DNA from: Desulfuromonadales bacterium
GTDB taxonomy: Bacteria; Desulfobacterota; Desulfuromonadia; Desulfuromonadales; Geopsychrobacteraceae
Length of the DNA: 64,000 bases
NCBI GenBank assembly: GCA_016931615.1
Contig: JAFGEL010000107.1
Coordinates: forward strand, 1 to 64,000
Direction of reading: 5' to 3'
A program made the position numbers and the translations under genes. Position 1 is the stretch's first letter; the number at the start of each line of letters is the position of its first letter. The notes under the pieces were generated by a model. The model saw nothing but the letters and a program-made list of their open reading frames with translations. It was not told where the DNA came from and did not search any database. Shown here piece by piece: positions 1-8,317 of this stretch.

Positions 1-85
1 ACGTTTTCCCCGACGTTTTCCCCGACGTTTTCCCCGACGTTTTCCCCGACGTTTTCCCCGACGTTTTCCCCGACGTTTTCCCCGA
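1..85 (-). repeat. 12-bp in-frame tandem repeat encoding (Ser-Gly-Lys-Thr)n
   Basis: Seven perfect copies of the 12-bp unit ACGTTTTCCCCG occupy the left edge and run off the window. Read on the minus strand in the frame of the AlbA_2 gene, each copy is TCG GGG AAA ACG, so the repeat encodes Ser-Gly-Lys-Thr over and over. Because the unit is a multiple of three, slippage would change linker length without breaking the frame. The copies are identical at DNA level, including third codon positions, which indicates recent expansion. Confidence 0.95.
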
Positions 86-1291
86 CGTTTCTACCTGCAC
101 TTGATCGGTCACGAGCTCTTCCGGCTCCGTCAATGGCAAAACAAACCGGAAAATGTCGTTTTCCACCATCTCCGGATTCCGCCCGCCATACGACTTGCCG
201 TAACGGAACAACTTGCGCACCCCGGAACCTAGCTCGTCGGCCCAGCCGATTTCCTTGAACACCCGCGCGATCACCGGATTTTTCGGATAGGGTGAAAAGT
301 TTGCCGGGTCAATCGGCCCGTGGCCGTGGGAGCGGTTGCCGTTTTCGGTAAACAGCCGATTACATTCAATCACAAACTTGGCCGGGAAGGGATTGCTGTA
401 TTCGCGGTGAATCAGCAGATTGCCGATGACCTCACGCAGGATATGGCCGCGCAGGCTGATGCGCTGCAATCCTTCGAGATAGAAGGGATCATTCAGATGC
501 TTTTCGCCAAAGGCGATGAGGCGATCGTAGCTGTCGAGCAGGTTGGTGCGGATGTCGTCGCGATCGTCATAACGATCCACATTGTCACGGCGCAGAATGG
601 CATCGGTCTTGTGGTGCGGCAGGACGCTCAGAATGATGTTGTCGCTGCCGAACAGCAACACCGCCGCCAATGTTGGCCCCTCGACCTGCCGCTGGTAGTC
701 ACGCTGAAACAGGCGGGCGCTGGTCAGCAGGTCAAGGTTGTTCAGATCTTGCCAGGGATGTCCCGGCTGGCGATTGGCAGCCATGGTGCGCACCCGCGCA
801 ATCAGCTCCGGGCGCAGATCGGTGAGGCTGAAATAGGGGTAAACGGTGTTCTCGCTGTAGAGCTGCTGCTTGCGCAGATAGAGTTGGGTCACCAGAGTCT
901 GGTTATCGGTGATATCGAAATCGCCGTCTTCGTTGCGGTCGTAGACGCGGCCGTTGCAACGGTGCACCTGCGAACTGGGCGGCACCGCAATGCGCAACAG
1001 GGTCGCCCCTTCGTAGACGGCCTCTTCGATACCCAGATAGCAGGGAGGATTGAGTTTCTGCGGGTTATTGATGGCGGTGGCGAAGTCTTTTTTCAGTTGC
1101 GCCAGCGCCTGCGGATCAACCCCGGCCACCCGACCGTCATCGTGCACTCCGAGCAGAATATCGCCGCCATCGCGGTTGAGAAAAGCGCAGATGGTTTCGT
1201 ACAGGTCGCGGTTCAACTGCCGCCGGGCCAACTTGTATTCCACCGTGCGCGATTCCCCGGCACTGAGCAGTTGGGCGACGAGGGAAGTCAT
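1..1291 (-). CDS. AlbA_2 (Schlafen-like) domain ATP-binding protein, 3' end outside window
   Basis: Partial gene of at least 430 codons, reading leftward off the window. The start ATG overlaps the hsdS stop in an ATGA junction, so the two are translationally coupled. The N-terminus carries the AlbA_2 pattern: ESRTVEYK near residues 12-19, then ICAFLNRDGGDILLGVHDDG near residues 35-54. The C-terminal half (about 250-390) resembles the ATPase-like region of this family, with EVIGNLLIHREYS and GSGVRKLFRY. After TDQVQVET the protein enters the SGKT repeat. Family members usually continue into a winged-helix domain, which would lie outside the window. Such proteins often sit inside type I restriction operons as accessory or regulatory factors. 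Their role there is not established. Confidence 0.82.
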   Translation of the reverse strand, partial: MTSLVAQLLSAGESRTVEYKLARRQLNRDLYETICAFLNRDGGDILLGVHDDGRVAGVDPQALAQLKKDFATAINNPQKLNPPCYLGIEEAVYEGATLLRIAVPPSSQVHRCNGRVYDRNEDGDFDITDNQTLVTQLYLRKQQLYSENTVYPYFSLTDLRPELIARVRTMAANRQPGHPWQDLNNLDLLTSARLFQRDYQRQVEGPTLAAVLLFGSDNIILSVLPHHKTDAILRRDNVDRYDDRDDIRTNLLDSYDRLIAFGEKHLNDPFYLEGLQRISLRGHILREVIGNLLIHREYSNPFPAKFVIECNRLFTENGNRSHGHGPIDPANFSPYPKNPVIARVFKEIGWADELGSGVRKLFRYGKSYGGRNPEMVENDIFRFVLPLTEPEELVTDQVQVETSGKTSGKTSGKTSGKTSGKTSGKTSGKT

Positions 1292-2490
1292 GCGGTTGCC
1301 TCTTCGATCTCTTTATCGGGCAGCGTGTTGAGTTCGCCGGCAAAGGCTTTTTGCAGGATGGATTGCTTGAGTTCGGCGAGGGCGTCGAGCTTCTGCTGAT
1401 AGATGTTTTCTAAACAGCTAGACTGCTCAAGCATTGCATCTATTTGCTCTATGACCTTTTCCTGAATTTCTGTTGGAGGGAGAGGGATTTCGATCTCTTT
1501 CAGTACCTTTACTGAAGCTACATTTTGGATTGCTGCACCACCAGAGTGCATCTTCAGGGCATCCTGAAATGCTTCGCTGTCCATCCAGTATTTCAAGAAA
1601 GAACTCATAACTTCTTCGGATGGTGACAACTTCAATAGTGCCTGATTGATAATGCCTCGCTTGATGCCTTCTGGGACAATTGCAACTCGGCCCATGGTTC
1701 CAGAACAACTCATAATCAAATCATTTGGAAACAGTTCAAATCGGCTCATCTCTTTGAATTTTGTTTCGTTGATAAAATAACGAATCTCATCAAATTGGTC
1801 ATAGATAGCGTTTCTTTGTTCATATACGGCATAACCTTCTGGGACAAAGATTGACTTCTTTAGGCTGCCGCCAAATGGGCCACGGACAAAGCCACAAAGC
1901 TCCCCCAGCTTCTTCTCCACCCACCCATCACCCTTCTGGGTGAAAACGGCATTCAGATAGCTTTCAAACAGCTCACGGGCATTGGCGAGGTTCTTCTCGG
2001 TATTGGCGACCGCCGCATCGATCCCCGCAAAGGCTTCATCGAGAATGGCGACAATGCGCTTTTGTTCGGGGAGGGGGGGGAGAGGGATTTCAATTGCCTC
2101 GATTTGTTTCTTGTTTATCGACGCGAAAACTGCGCCCTCGTTCCCGCTAACTTCATTTTTCTTGGAGAGCAACCCATAAAAAAGAAAGTCTCTATCAACT
2201 TTTTCTGATGCTCGTATCGCGGCCAAGCCACGCCCGATACATGCTTTCTCTGTTGCGAAGTTAATTGGGCCGACTGGTGCGCGAACAGACATTAAAACGT
2301 CACCAGCCTGCGCTTCTTTCGTGATATGTGTTGTCCATGTGCGAGGCTCACCGATAAACTTTGAGCCAAAATCCTTCTTGCCCTGATAAAACGGAAGGCC
2401 GTCACCTGTATCATTGTAATACTTACCTTCTGGCGATTGGCCTGCAATGACCTCACAGAAATCACCGAGAGCTATATTTTCCCATCCCAT
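1288..2490 (-). CDS. hsdS: Type I restriction-modification specificity subunit HsdS
   Basis: 400 residues. HsdS sets the DNA target of the type I methylase/nuclease complex. The architecture is the standard two target-recognition domains (about 5-150 and 190-340), each followed by a helical spacer. The central conserved block begins IPLPPLPEQKRIVAILDEA near residue 133, and the matching C-terminal block has IPLPPTEIQEKVIEQID and LKQSILQKAFAGEL. The ATG at 2490 overlaps the last base of the hsdM stop (TGATG). An in-frame GTG at 2493 is an alternative start. The C-terminus overlaps the AlbA_2 gene by four bases. Target sequence cannot be read from the protein. Confidence 0.93.
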   Translation of the reverse strand: MGWENIALGDFCEVIAGQSPEGKYYNDTGDGLPFYQGKKDFGSKFIGEPRTWTTHITKEAQAGDVLMSVRAPVGPINFATEKACIGRGLAAIRASEKVDRDFLFYGLLSKKNEVSGNEGAVFASINKKQIEAIEIPLPPLPEQKRIVAILDEAFAGIDAAVANTEKNLANARELFESYLNAVFTQKGDGWVEKKLGELCGFVRGPFGGSLKKSIFVPEGYAVYEQRNAIYDQFDEIRYFINETKFKEMSRFELFPNDLIMSCSGTMGRVAIVPEGIKRGIINQALLKLSPSEEVMSSFLKYWMDSEAFQDALKMHSGGAAIQNVASVKVLKEIEIPLPPTEIQEKVIEQIDAMLEQSSCLENIYQQKLDALAELKQSILQKAFAGELNTLPDKEIEEATA

Positions 2491-3953
2491 CACACCATCT
2501 CCCGAATCCCGGCCAGGATCTCGGCGCTCTCAGCATCCAGCGCCGCAATCTCATCCAGGATCTCCTGCGGATCACGCAGCGGAGCTTCCTCCTCTTTGTT
2601 CGGGTTCTTCACCGACAGATCAAAGCTGGCCTGATCAATCTGTTGCACATCCACCGACCACGACTTGTCCGAATCAGCAAAGCTGTCCTGCAGCGCGACA
2701 AACTCTTTCAGGTCAGCATCATTCAACGAATTGGTCTTGCCCATGTTGCGCCCCGGATCAAGCTGGTAGTACCAGACCTTGCGGGTGGGTGCGCCCTTCT
2801 CGAAGAACAGCACCACGGTCTTGACCCCAGCACCGAGGAAGGTTCCACCGGGGCAGTCGAGTACCGTATGCAGGTTGCAGCTTTCCAGCAGCTCTTGGCG
2901 CAGGGCGCGAGAGGCGTTGTCCGAGTTGGAGAGAAAGGTGTTCTTGATCACCACCGCTGCCCGGCCACCGGCCCTGAGCGACTTGATGAAATGCTGCAGA
3001 AACAGAAAGGCGGTCTCGCCGGTCTTGATCGGGAAGTTCTGCTGCACCTCCTTGCGCTCTTTGCCGCCGAAGGGAGGGTTGGCCAGGATCACATCGAAGC
3101 GATCCTTCTCCTGAATGTCGCTGATGTTCTCGGCCAGGGTGTTGGTGTGGATGATGTTGGGCGCATCGATGCCATGCAGAATCATGTTCATGATGGCGAT
3201 GACATAGGCGAGGCTCTTCTTCTCCTTGCCGTAAAAGGTCTTGGTCTGCAGGGTCTCCAGTTGGCCGGTGGTGAGGTTCCGACCATCTCTCGGGTGGCGC
3301 AGGTAGTCGTGCGCCTCGCACAGGAAACCCGCCGAACCACAAGCGCCGTCGTAGATGCGCTCACCGATCTGTGGCTTAATCACCTGTACCATGGCGCGGA
3401 TCAGCGGCCGGGGGGTGTAATATTCGCCGCCGTTACGCCCGGCGTTGCCCATGTTCTTGATCTTCTCTTCGTACAGGCTTGATAGTTCGTGTTTCTGATC
3501 CTGCGAGCGGAACTTGAGCGAGTCCATCAACTCCAGCGCATCACGCAGGCTGTAACCGCTGCGGAACTTGTTCTTGATCTCGCCGAAGATTTCGCCAATT
3601 TTGTATTCGATGGTGTCGGGGCTGGCAGCACGTTGCTTGAACCCCTGCAGGTAGGGGAACAGCTCCCGATCAACGAAGGCGATCAGATCATCACCAGTCA
3701 GCGCGGTGTCGTGATCGAACTCACCCTTGGCATTCTTCGGCGCAGCCCACTGCGACCACTGGTACTTACCCTCGATAATGAAGGTGTAGTCTTTACCCTC
3801 CAACTCGGCCCGCATCGCCCGTTCGCGTTCCAGATCATCCAGATACTTCAGGAACAACATCCAGGAGGATTGCTCGGTGTAGTCGAGTTCGGAAGAACAG
3901 CCCGCCTCTTTCCAGAGGACATCATCGATATTTTTAAAGGTTTGCTGGAACAT
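2490..3953 (-). CDS. hsdM: Type I restriction-modification DNA methyltransferase HsdM
   Basis: 487 residues. This is an adenine-N6 methyltransferase subunit using S-adenosylmethionine, and it acts with HsdS. The N-terminal helical HsdM domain covers about 1-140. SAM-binding motif I is YDGACGSAGF at 201-210 and catalytic motif IV is NPPF at 292-295. The start at 3953 (MFQQTFKNID) was chosen over an in-frame upstream codon at 3995 because family members begin there. First gene of the hsdM-hsdS-AlbA_2 operon. No hsdR is present in the window; it may follow to the left. Confidence 0.94.
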   Translation of the reverse strand: MFQQTFKNIDDVLWKEAGCSSELDYTEQSSWMLFLKYLDDLERERAMRAELEGKDYTFIIEGKYQWSQWAAPKNAKGEFDHDTALTGDDLIAFVDRELFPYLQGFKQRAASPDTIEYKIGEIFGEIKNKFRSGYSLRDALELMDSLKFRSQDQKHELSSLYEEKIKNMGNAGRNGGEYYTPRPLIRAMVQVIKPQIGERIYDGACGSAGFLCEAHDYLRHPRDGRNLTTGQLETLQTKTFYGKEKKSLAYVIAIMNMILHGIDAPNIIHTNTLAENISDIQEKDRFDVILANPPFGGKERKEVQQNFPIKTGETAFLFLQHFIKSLRAGGRAAVVIKNTFLSNSDNASRALRQELLESCNLHTVLDCPGGTFLGAGVKTVVLFFEKGAPTRKVWYYQLDPGRNMGKTNSLNDADLKEFVALQDSFADSDKSWSVDVQQIDQASFDLSVKNPNKEEEAPLRDPQEILDEIAALDAESAEILAGIREMV

Positions 3954-4130
3954 GAAAATCCTAGTGTTGGTAAAGATTAGAAGCGAGAAACACAAAACCG
4001 CCGAAACAGCAATGGTCTGTTACTGGCGGTCAGTGTGATTTGGCTTGAATCGCAGTCCACATCATTTCATCCCCTCGTTCAAATGCAATGGCCGAATCAT
4101 AGAAGAAAAAATGTGATATTTCCAGCAGAT

Positions 4131-4913
4131 TCAGATCTTCGGTGCTGAGCTGTCGAGCCGATAAAAGTCAACGGCATTGTCGTAAAAAACCTTGCGCGCC
4201 AGATCCTCTCCCAGAGTATCAATGACCAACTGAAAATCATCATCAGCATAGGGCCGTGGGGCTCGGGTGGACGGCAGGTCGGTGCCGAACATCGGGGCGT
4301 CAGGATTGACCGAGACAATCTCACGCAACGCGGTGGCAACATCAAAATCAACGCGACCAAAGCCGGTGGCCTTGACGTAGACTCCCTTTTCAACCAGTTG
4401 CAAAAGATCTGGAAATCCGGCCCGGGATAACCCGAGGTGGTCGATACTGACCCGGGGAAGTCTGGATAACAGTGGAGAAAGATCGGCCAGATCGCGTGAA
4501 TCAATATAGAGTTCGACGTGCCAGCCGACCAGTTCATAAACCCGCAACGCCAGGGATTCAAGCTGATCGACAGATTCAGAGCCTCCACGTTTCAGGTTAA
4601 AGCGGAGCGCCCGGATCCCGTCAGCGCTCAGGCTCAGGATCTGCTCATCGGAGGTGGTAGCCAGAAGTTGCGTGACACCAACAAACCCGGGGCCGAGCTG
4701 CCGCAGCGCCGCCACCAGGTAGCTCTGATAAAAAGCCTGGAAGGATCCCGAAACAATCGCCCCTCCGCTGAGGTCGTAACCCTGCATCCGGTGCAGATAA
4801 TCCTTGGTGTTGAAAGTTTCCGGAAGAAAACCCTGATTGGGGACCAGGGGATAACGGTCCTCAATAATATGAAAATGGCTGTCAAACAGTTTGAAATCAT
4901 TCAACTGAACCAT
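4131..4913 (-). CDS. Amidohydrolase-family metal-dependent hydrolase (LigI-like)
   Basis: 260 residues, predicted cytoplasmic TIM-barrel hydrolase of the amidohydrolase-2 family, whose members include 2-pyrone-4,6-dicarboxylate lactonase. Visible signatures are the N-terminal DSHFHI (about 10-15), SIDHLG near residue 156, MFGTDLPSTRA near 208 with the catalytic-type Asp, and the C-terminal YDNAVDFYRL. The gene stands alone, divergent from feoA across a 261-bp gap and not joined to the restriction operon. Its substrate is unknown. A second member of the family is at 35424-36299 in a clear catabolic context. Confidence 0.75.
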   Translation of the reverse strand: MVQLNDFKLFDSHFHIIEDRYPLVPNQGFLPETFNTKDYLHRMQGYDLSGGAIVSGSFQAFYQSYLVAALRQLGPGFVGVTQLLATTSDEQILSLSADGIRALRFNLKRGGSESVDQLESLALRVYELVGWHVELYIDSRDLADLSPLLSRLPRVSIDHLGLSRAGFPDLLQLVEKGVYVKATGFGRVDFDVATALREIVSVNPDAPMFGTDLPSTRAPRPYADDDFQLVIDTLGEDLARKVFYDNAVDFYRLDSSAPKI

Positions 4914-5039
4914 ACCTCACCCTCGTGTCAGGAAGCGGAGCCTCACAACTCGAAGCAAGGCTCACTTTTAACGACCACCATCATAACAGAGTTCAAGCCA
5001 TGCCGCGGAAATTTAAAGTGACCGAGACTTAAGTGAAAA

Positions 5040-5054
5040 TGAAAAAAGTTTTCA
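5040..5054. promoter_or_regulatory. Fur-like box upstream of feoA
   Basis: TGAAAAAAGTTTTCA is an inverted repeat with 6-bp arms and a 3-bp centre. It fits the 7-1-7 layout of the classical Fur core (TGATAAT-N-ATTATCA) with A/T exchanges. The same palindrome class occurs at 18894-18908 and 20197-20211. Its position before a ferrous-iron operon supports iron control by Fur. Confidence 0.65.
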
Positions 5055-5075
5055 ACTGTGACTCAGGTCACAGTT
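5054..5075. promoter_or_regulatory. CRP/HcpR-type palindrome upstream of feoA
   Basis: A perfect palindrome with 9-bp arms (AACTGTGAC and GTCACAGTT) around TCAG. It contains TGTGA-N6-TCACA, the site class of CRP and HcpR proteins. It abuts the Fur-like box, so the two regulators would bind side by side about 100 bp upstream of feoA. The local Crp-family gene (17431-18144) is a candidate partner. Confidence 0.7.
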
Positions 5076-5174
5076 TTTTTTAACAGCTTCAGACATAGTT
5101 CCCGAGTTCAATCATCAACTTCACATAAGCGCGTCCAACCCAGCGGCCGGACTTGTGATCAAAGGTGTTTAGTC

Positions 5175-5501
5175 ATGAGATTTTTCAAGCGAAGAGGCTG
5201 TCGCGGTGCCGGAATGTCGAACCGTGGAATGCAGCGCCAATCCTGCCCCGGCAGAAATTCAGCTGGTCGGGGGCCTGTCAACCTTGCGGATCTGAAACAG
5301 AATGAGAGGGCTGTCATCAGGCGCAGCTCGGCGTGCGGCCTGCTGGGTCATAAGCTTGTCAACATGGGCTTCATCCCGGGGGCCGAAGTACACATGATCA
5401 GAAACGCCCCTTTACGCGATCCGATAGAAATCGGTATCCAGAACTACATGGTGACCCTGCGCCGCGCTGAAGCCGCACTGATCGAGGTTGAGACAGCATG
5501 A
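5175..5501 (+). CDS. feoA: Ferrous iron transport protein A
   Basis: 108 residues. FeoA is a small cytoplasmic SH3-like partner of the FeoB iron permease. The FeoA domain covers about residues 35-106 (NLADLKQNERAVIRR, LGHKLVNMGFIPGAEV, DPIEIGIQNYMVTLRR). About 35 basic, Cys-containing residues precede it, which is longer than usual. The start at 5175 has AAAGGTG eight bases upstream. An in-frame ATG at 5058 falls inside the CRP-like palindrome and is unlikely. The stop overlaps feoB in an ATGA junction. Confidence 0.88.
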   Translation: MRFFKRRGCRGAGMSNRGMQRQSCPGRNSAGRGPVNLADLKQNERAVIRRSSACGLLGHKLVNMGFIPGAEVHMIRNAPLRDPIEIGIQNYMVTLRRAEAALIEVETA

Positions 5502-7939
5502 TCAGAGTTGCTCTTGCGGGCCAGCCCAACTGCGGCAAATCAACCATTTTCAATTTGCTGGCCGGAGTCAATCAACATGTCGCCAACTATCCCGGCGTCA
5601 CCGTCGACAAAAAAACCGCCGGCGTCAAATTCAACGACACCAGATTTGAATTCGTCGATCTGCCCGGCACCTACTCTTTCAGTACTTACTCCCTGGAAGA
5701 ACGGGTTGCAAAACAGTTTTTAATGGATGAAGCTCCCGACGTCATCGTCAATATTGTTGACGCGTCCTGCCTGCGCCGCAGTCTGTATTTAACATTTCAA
5801 TTACTGGAGCTCGGTAAACCGGTCGTCCTGGTACTGAACATGATGGATATCGCCGAGAGGCGGAATATGACCATTGATACAGCCAAACTGGCGGAGATGC
5901 TCAACGTCGAAGTGGTCACCACAATCGGTTCCAAACGTCAAGGACGCCGTGAGTTATTCAAAGCCGTACAGCGAGCGGCCGATCAGACAATCCTGCAGCC
6001 TTTTCGCATCGATTACGGCGAGCTTGAACTTTATATCTCCGAAGCTGAAGAACTGGTCCGACACGATGGCGATGTCCCGGCGCGCTGGCTGGCCATCAAA
6101 GCGCTTGAATCCGACGATGTGGTACTAAAAAAAACCGGAACCAATCGGGAGGAAATCAAGGATATCACCAGCCGCATTCATGACCGACACGATCTGGATG
6201 TAGACCAGGCCATCGCCCGACTGCGCTACGACAACGCCGACGTCGTCTACCATAAGTGCGTCAAAGAGAAAAAAGGTAACCAGGAGACCCTGACCGCCAA
6301 AGCCGACCGGCTGATTCTCAACCGCTGGTTGGCATTCCCGATTCTCGGCGGCGTCATTTTTCTCATCTACCAGCTGGCCATCGTCTGGGGATACAAGCTG
6401 ACCGATTACACCTGGCCTTTGCTGGCCGCAGTGAAAAACAAAATTGTCGACCTGCTGCCGGCCGCGACCTCGATTGAGGTACCGTTGATCACTGATTTCA
6501 GTCTTTGGATGATCAATTCGGTGATCGCCCTGCTCAATTATATCCCGATCTTTTTCATTCTCTTCGCTCTGATCGCGATTCTGGAAGATGTCGGCTACAT
6601 GCCGCGCATGGCCTTTATCCTTGACCGCATCTTTAAGCGTTTCGGCCTGCACGGCCAATCCACCCTGCCACTGGTGCTGGGAGGCGCTCTCGTCGGCGGC
6701 TGTGCCGTCCCCGGGGTCATGGCCACCAAGGGGATCGCCGATGCCCGGGCACGGCTGGCCACCATTCTCGTCGTGCCCTACATGAACTGCCTGGCCAAGG
6801 TTCCCTTTTACACCCTGCTGCTCGGCGCGTTCTTCAAGCAGCAGATGTCGATGATGATGTTCTTTATTTCGACGGTTACCCTGTTCATCGCCCTGATCGT
6901 CGCCCGCTTGCTGACCTCGACGGTCCTGCGCAGCTATGAGACGGCGCCTTTCGTCATGGAATTGCCGACCTATCATCTACCGACCTTCCGTGGCGTTGTC
7001 CTCCGTGCCTTCCAGCGTGTCTGGCTCTATATCAAAAAAGTTGTCACTGTCGTCGTTGCCGTCGCCGTCGTGCTCTTCGTCCTTCTACAGTACCCCGGTG
7101 TCAGTGACGAAAAGATGGCGGAGTTCAGGCAGACCGCCGACAGCGCAGTAGCCGTCTTTATGAAAAAAGCGGCATCCACATCATACGCTGATGCGGTCGA
7201 CGATTCGGCGGAAATTTTTGCCCTGATCAGCCTTTACGACAGCTACAAGTCCAACCGCATGCTGGCCAAATCAAAAGAAGCGGTTGCCGCACTCGACGCG
7301 AAGTTCCTGGCCGCCAGCCCGCAACTGTTCCCGCTGATCAGACCGGAGGATGAGGCCGCGGAAAAACTGAATCGCGAAGTGCGCAAACTGTCAAAGGTCA
7401 ACAAAAAGCTGCAGATTGAGATCAAGAATGAAAAAATCAGCAATTCCTTTCTCGGCATGTTCGGACGAGCTATAGAACCGGTGAGCCGCCTGGCCGGTTT
7501 TGATTGGCGCATCAACGTCGCTTTCTTAAGTTCCTTCGCCGCCCGTGAAAGTGCAGTCGCCACCCTGGGATCGATTTATGAGAAGGGCAAAAGCGATCTC
7601 AGCCCGGAACAGGCGATCGCCCAGGATGGCGCTTACACCCCACTGCATGCAACGTCCATGCTGATATTCATGATTCTGACGCCCCCCTGTATCGCCACCA
7701 TGGTGGTGGTCAAGCTGCAGTCCAATTCGACCCGCTGGATGCTCTTTGCAACATTTTTCCCGATTACCCTGGGCATCGTGCTTTCCATGCTCTTTTTCGG
7801 ATTGGCCGTCAACTTCAACTGGAGCGGGCTGGACATGATGCGTAATTTTTACATCAGCGTCGTCGCCCTGACTTTTGCTCTCGGACTCATCAAAACCAAG
7901 CGTTCCGGCTGGCAGGCCGGAAAAACCATGAAAGGATAA
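5498..7939 (+). CDS. feoB: Ferrous iron transporter FeoB
   Basis: 813 residues, inner-membrane Fe(II) uptake protein with an N-terminal G domain. G1 is GQPNCGKS (8-15), G2 lies near GVTVDKKT (33-40), G3 is DLPG (54-57) and G4 is NMMD (114-117). A helical regulatory segment follows to about 260. The membrane domain then has two gate-like segments, including the GGCAVPGVMATK block near 405 where many FeoB proteins have GCNVPA. A long hydrophilic insertion lies at about 540-650 before the last helices. It is coupled to feoA and is followed six bases later by a small exported protein. The altered gate sequence suggests the less common FeoB branch found in deltaproteobacteria. Confidence 0.95.
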   Translation: MIRVALAGQPNCGKSTIFNLLAGVNQHVANYPGVTVDKKTAGVKFNDTRFEFVDLPGTYSFSTYSLEERVAKQFLMDEAPDVIVNIVDASCLRRSLYLTFQLLELGKPVVLVLNMMDIAERRNMTIDTAKLAEMLNVEVVTTIGSKRQGRRELFKAVQRAADQTILQPFRIDYGELELYISEAEELVRHDGDVPARWLAIKALESDDVVLKKTGTNREEIKDITSRIHDRHDLDVDQAIARLRYDNADVVYHKCVKEKKGNQETLTAKADRLILNRWLAFPILGGVIFLIYQLAIVWGYKLTDYTWPLLAAVKNKIVDLLPAATSIEVPLITDFSLWMINSVIALLNYIPIFFILFALIAILEDVGYMPRMAFILDRIFKRFGLHGQSTLPLVLGGALVGGCAVPGVMATKGIADARARLATILVVPYMNCLAKVPFYTLLLGAFFKQQMSMMMFFISTVTLFIALIVARLLTSTVLRSYETAPFVMELPTYHLPTFRGVVLRAFQRVWLYIKKVVTVVVAVAVVLFVLLQYPGVSDEKMAEFRQTADSAVAVFMKKAASTSYADAVDDSAEIFALISLYDSYKSNRMLAKSKEAVAALDAKFLAASPQLFPLIRPEDEAAEKLNREVRKLSKVNKKLQIEIKNEKISNSFLGMFGRAIEPVSRLAGFDWRINVAFLSSFAARESAVATLGSIYEKGKSDLSPEQAIAQDGAYTPLHATSMLIFMILTPPCIATMVVVKLQSNSTRWMLFATFFPITLGIVLSMLFFGLAVNFNWSGLDMMRNFYISVVALTFALGLIKTKRSGWQAGKTMKG

Positions 7940-7944
7940 GAACA

Positions 7945-8259
7945 ATGCATAAACAAATCTTCTTTTTAACCTGCCTGCTGATGATAACTTGTGCCACCTC
8001 GGCCCTGGCTCATACGGCGTTGATGTCCTGCTTTGACGAAGGGGACGGCACCGTGACCTGCGAGGGTGGTTTCAGTGACGGCAGCAGCGCCAGTGGGGTC
8101 AAGTTTCGGATCGAACAAAACGGCAAAACCATTCTTGAAACCAAGATGAATGAATACAGCGAAGTCAACTTTGAAAAGCCCGATGGCAACTATCAGGCCG
8201 TCTTCGATGCCGGCGAAGGCCATCAGGTCCATGTCGACGGCAAAGATATTGTTGAATGA
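7945..8259 (+). CDS. Small exported protein of the feo operon, function unknown
   Basis: 104 residues with a clear signal peptide (basic start, hydrophobic core, cleavage after SALA near residue 22). The mature part contains two Cys (SCFDEGDGTVTCEGG) and reads like a small beta-sandwich: repeated aromatic/Gly strands ending in GNYQAVFDAGEGHQVHVDG. This resembles the carboxypeptidase-regulatory-like folds that accompany DUF4198 proteins. It lies between feoB and the DUF4198 gene, six bases after feoB, with AAAGGA as ribosome site. Probably periplasmic and tied to metal uptake. I do not recognise a named family. Confidence 0.75.
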   Translation: MHKQIFFLTCLLMITCATSALAHTALMSCFDEGDGTVTCEGGFSDGSSASGVKFRIEQNGKTILETKMNEYSEVNFEKPDGNYQAVFDAGEGHQVHVDGKDIVE

Positions 8260-8317
8260 TCAATATCATTCATTTGAAACACCGATGAAAACAAATATCA
8301 ATTACAGGAGAGGAAAC

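Noticed and set aside
320-1399. Long open frame on the plus strand across the left edge
   Set aside because: It is antisense to the AlbA_2 gene, whose conserved motifs read on the minus strand. The plus-strand product shows no family features.
2643-3980. Plus-strand open frames across hsdM
   Set aside because: They are shadows of hsdM, which has complete methylase motifs on the minus strand.
6125-6976. 283-codon minus-strand frame inside feoB
   Set aside because: Gly/Asp/His-rich composition typical of antisense frames in GC-rich genes; feoB is intact on the plus strand.
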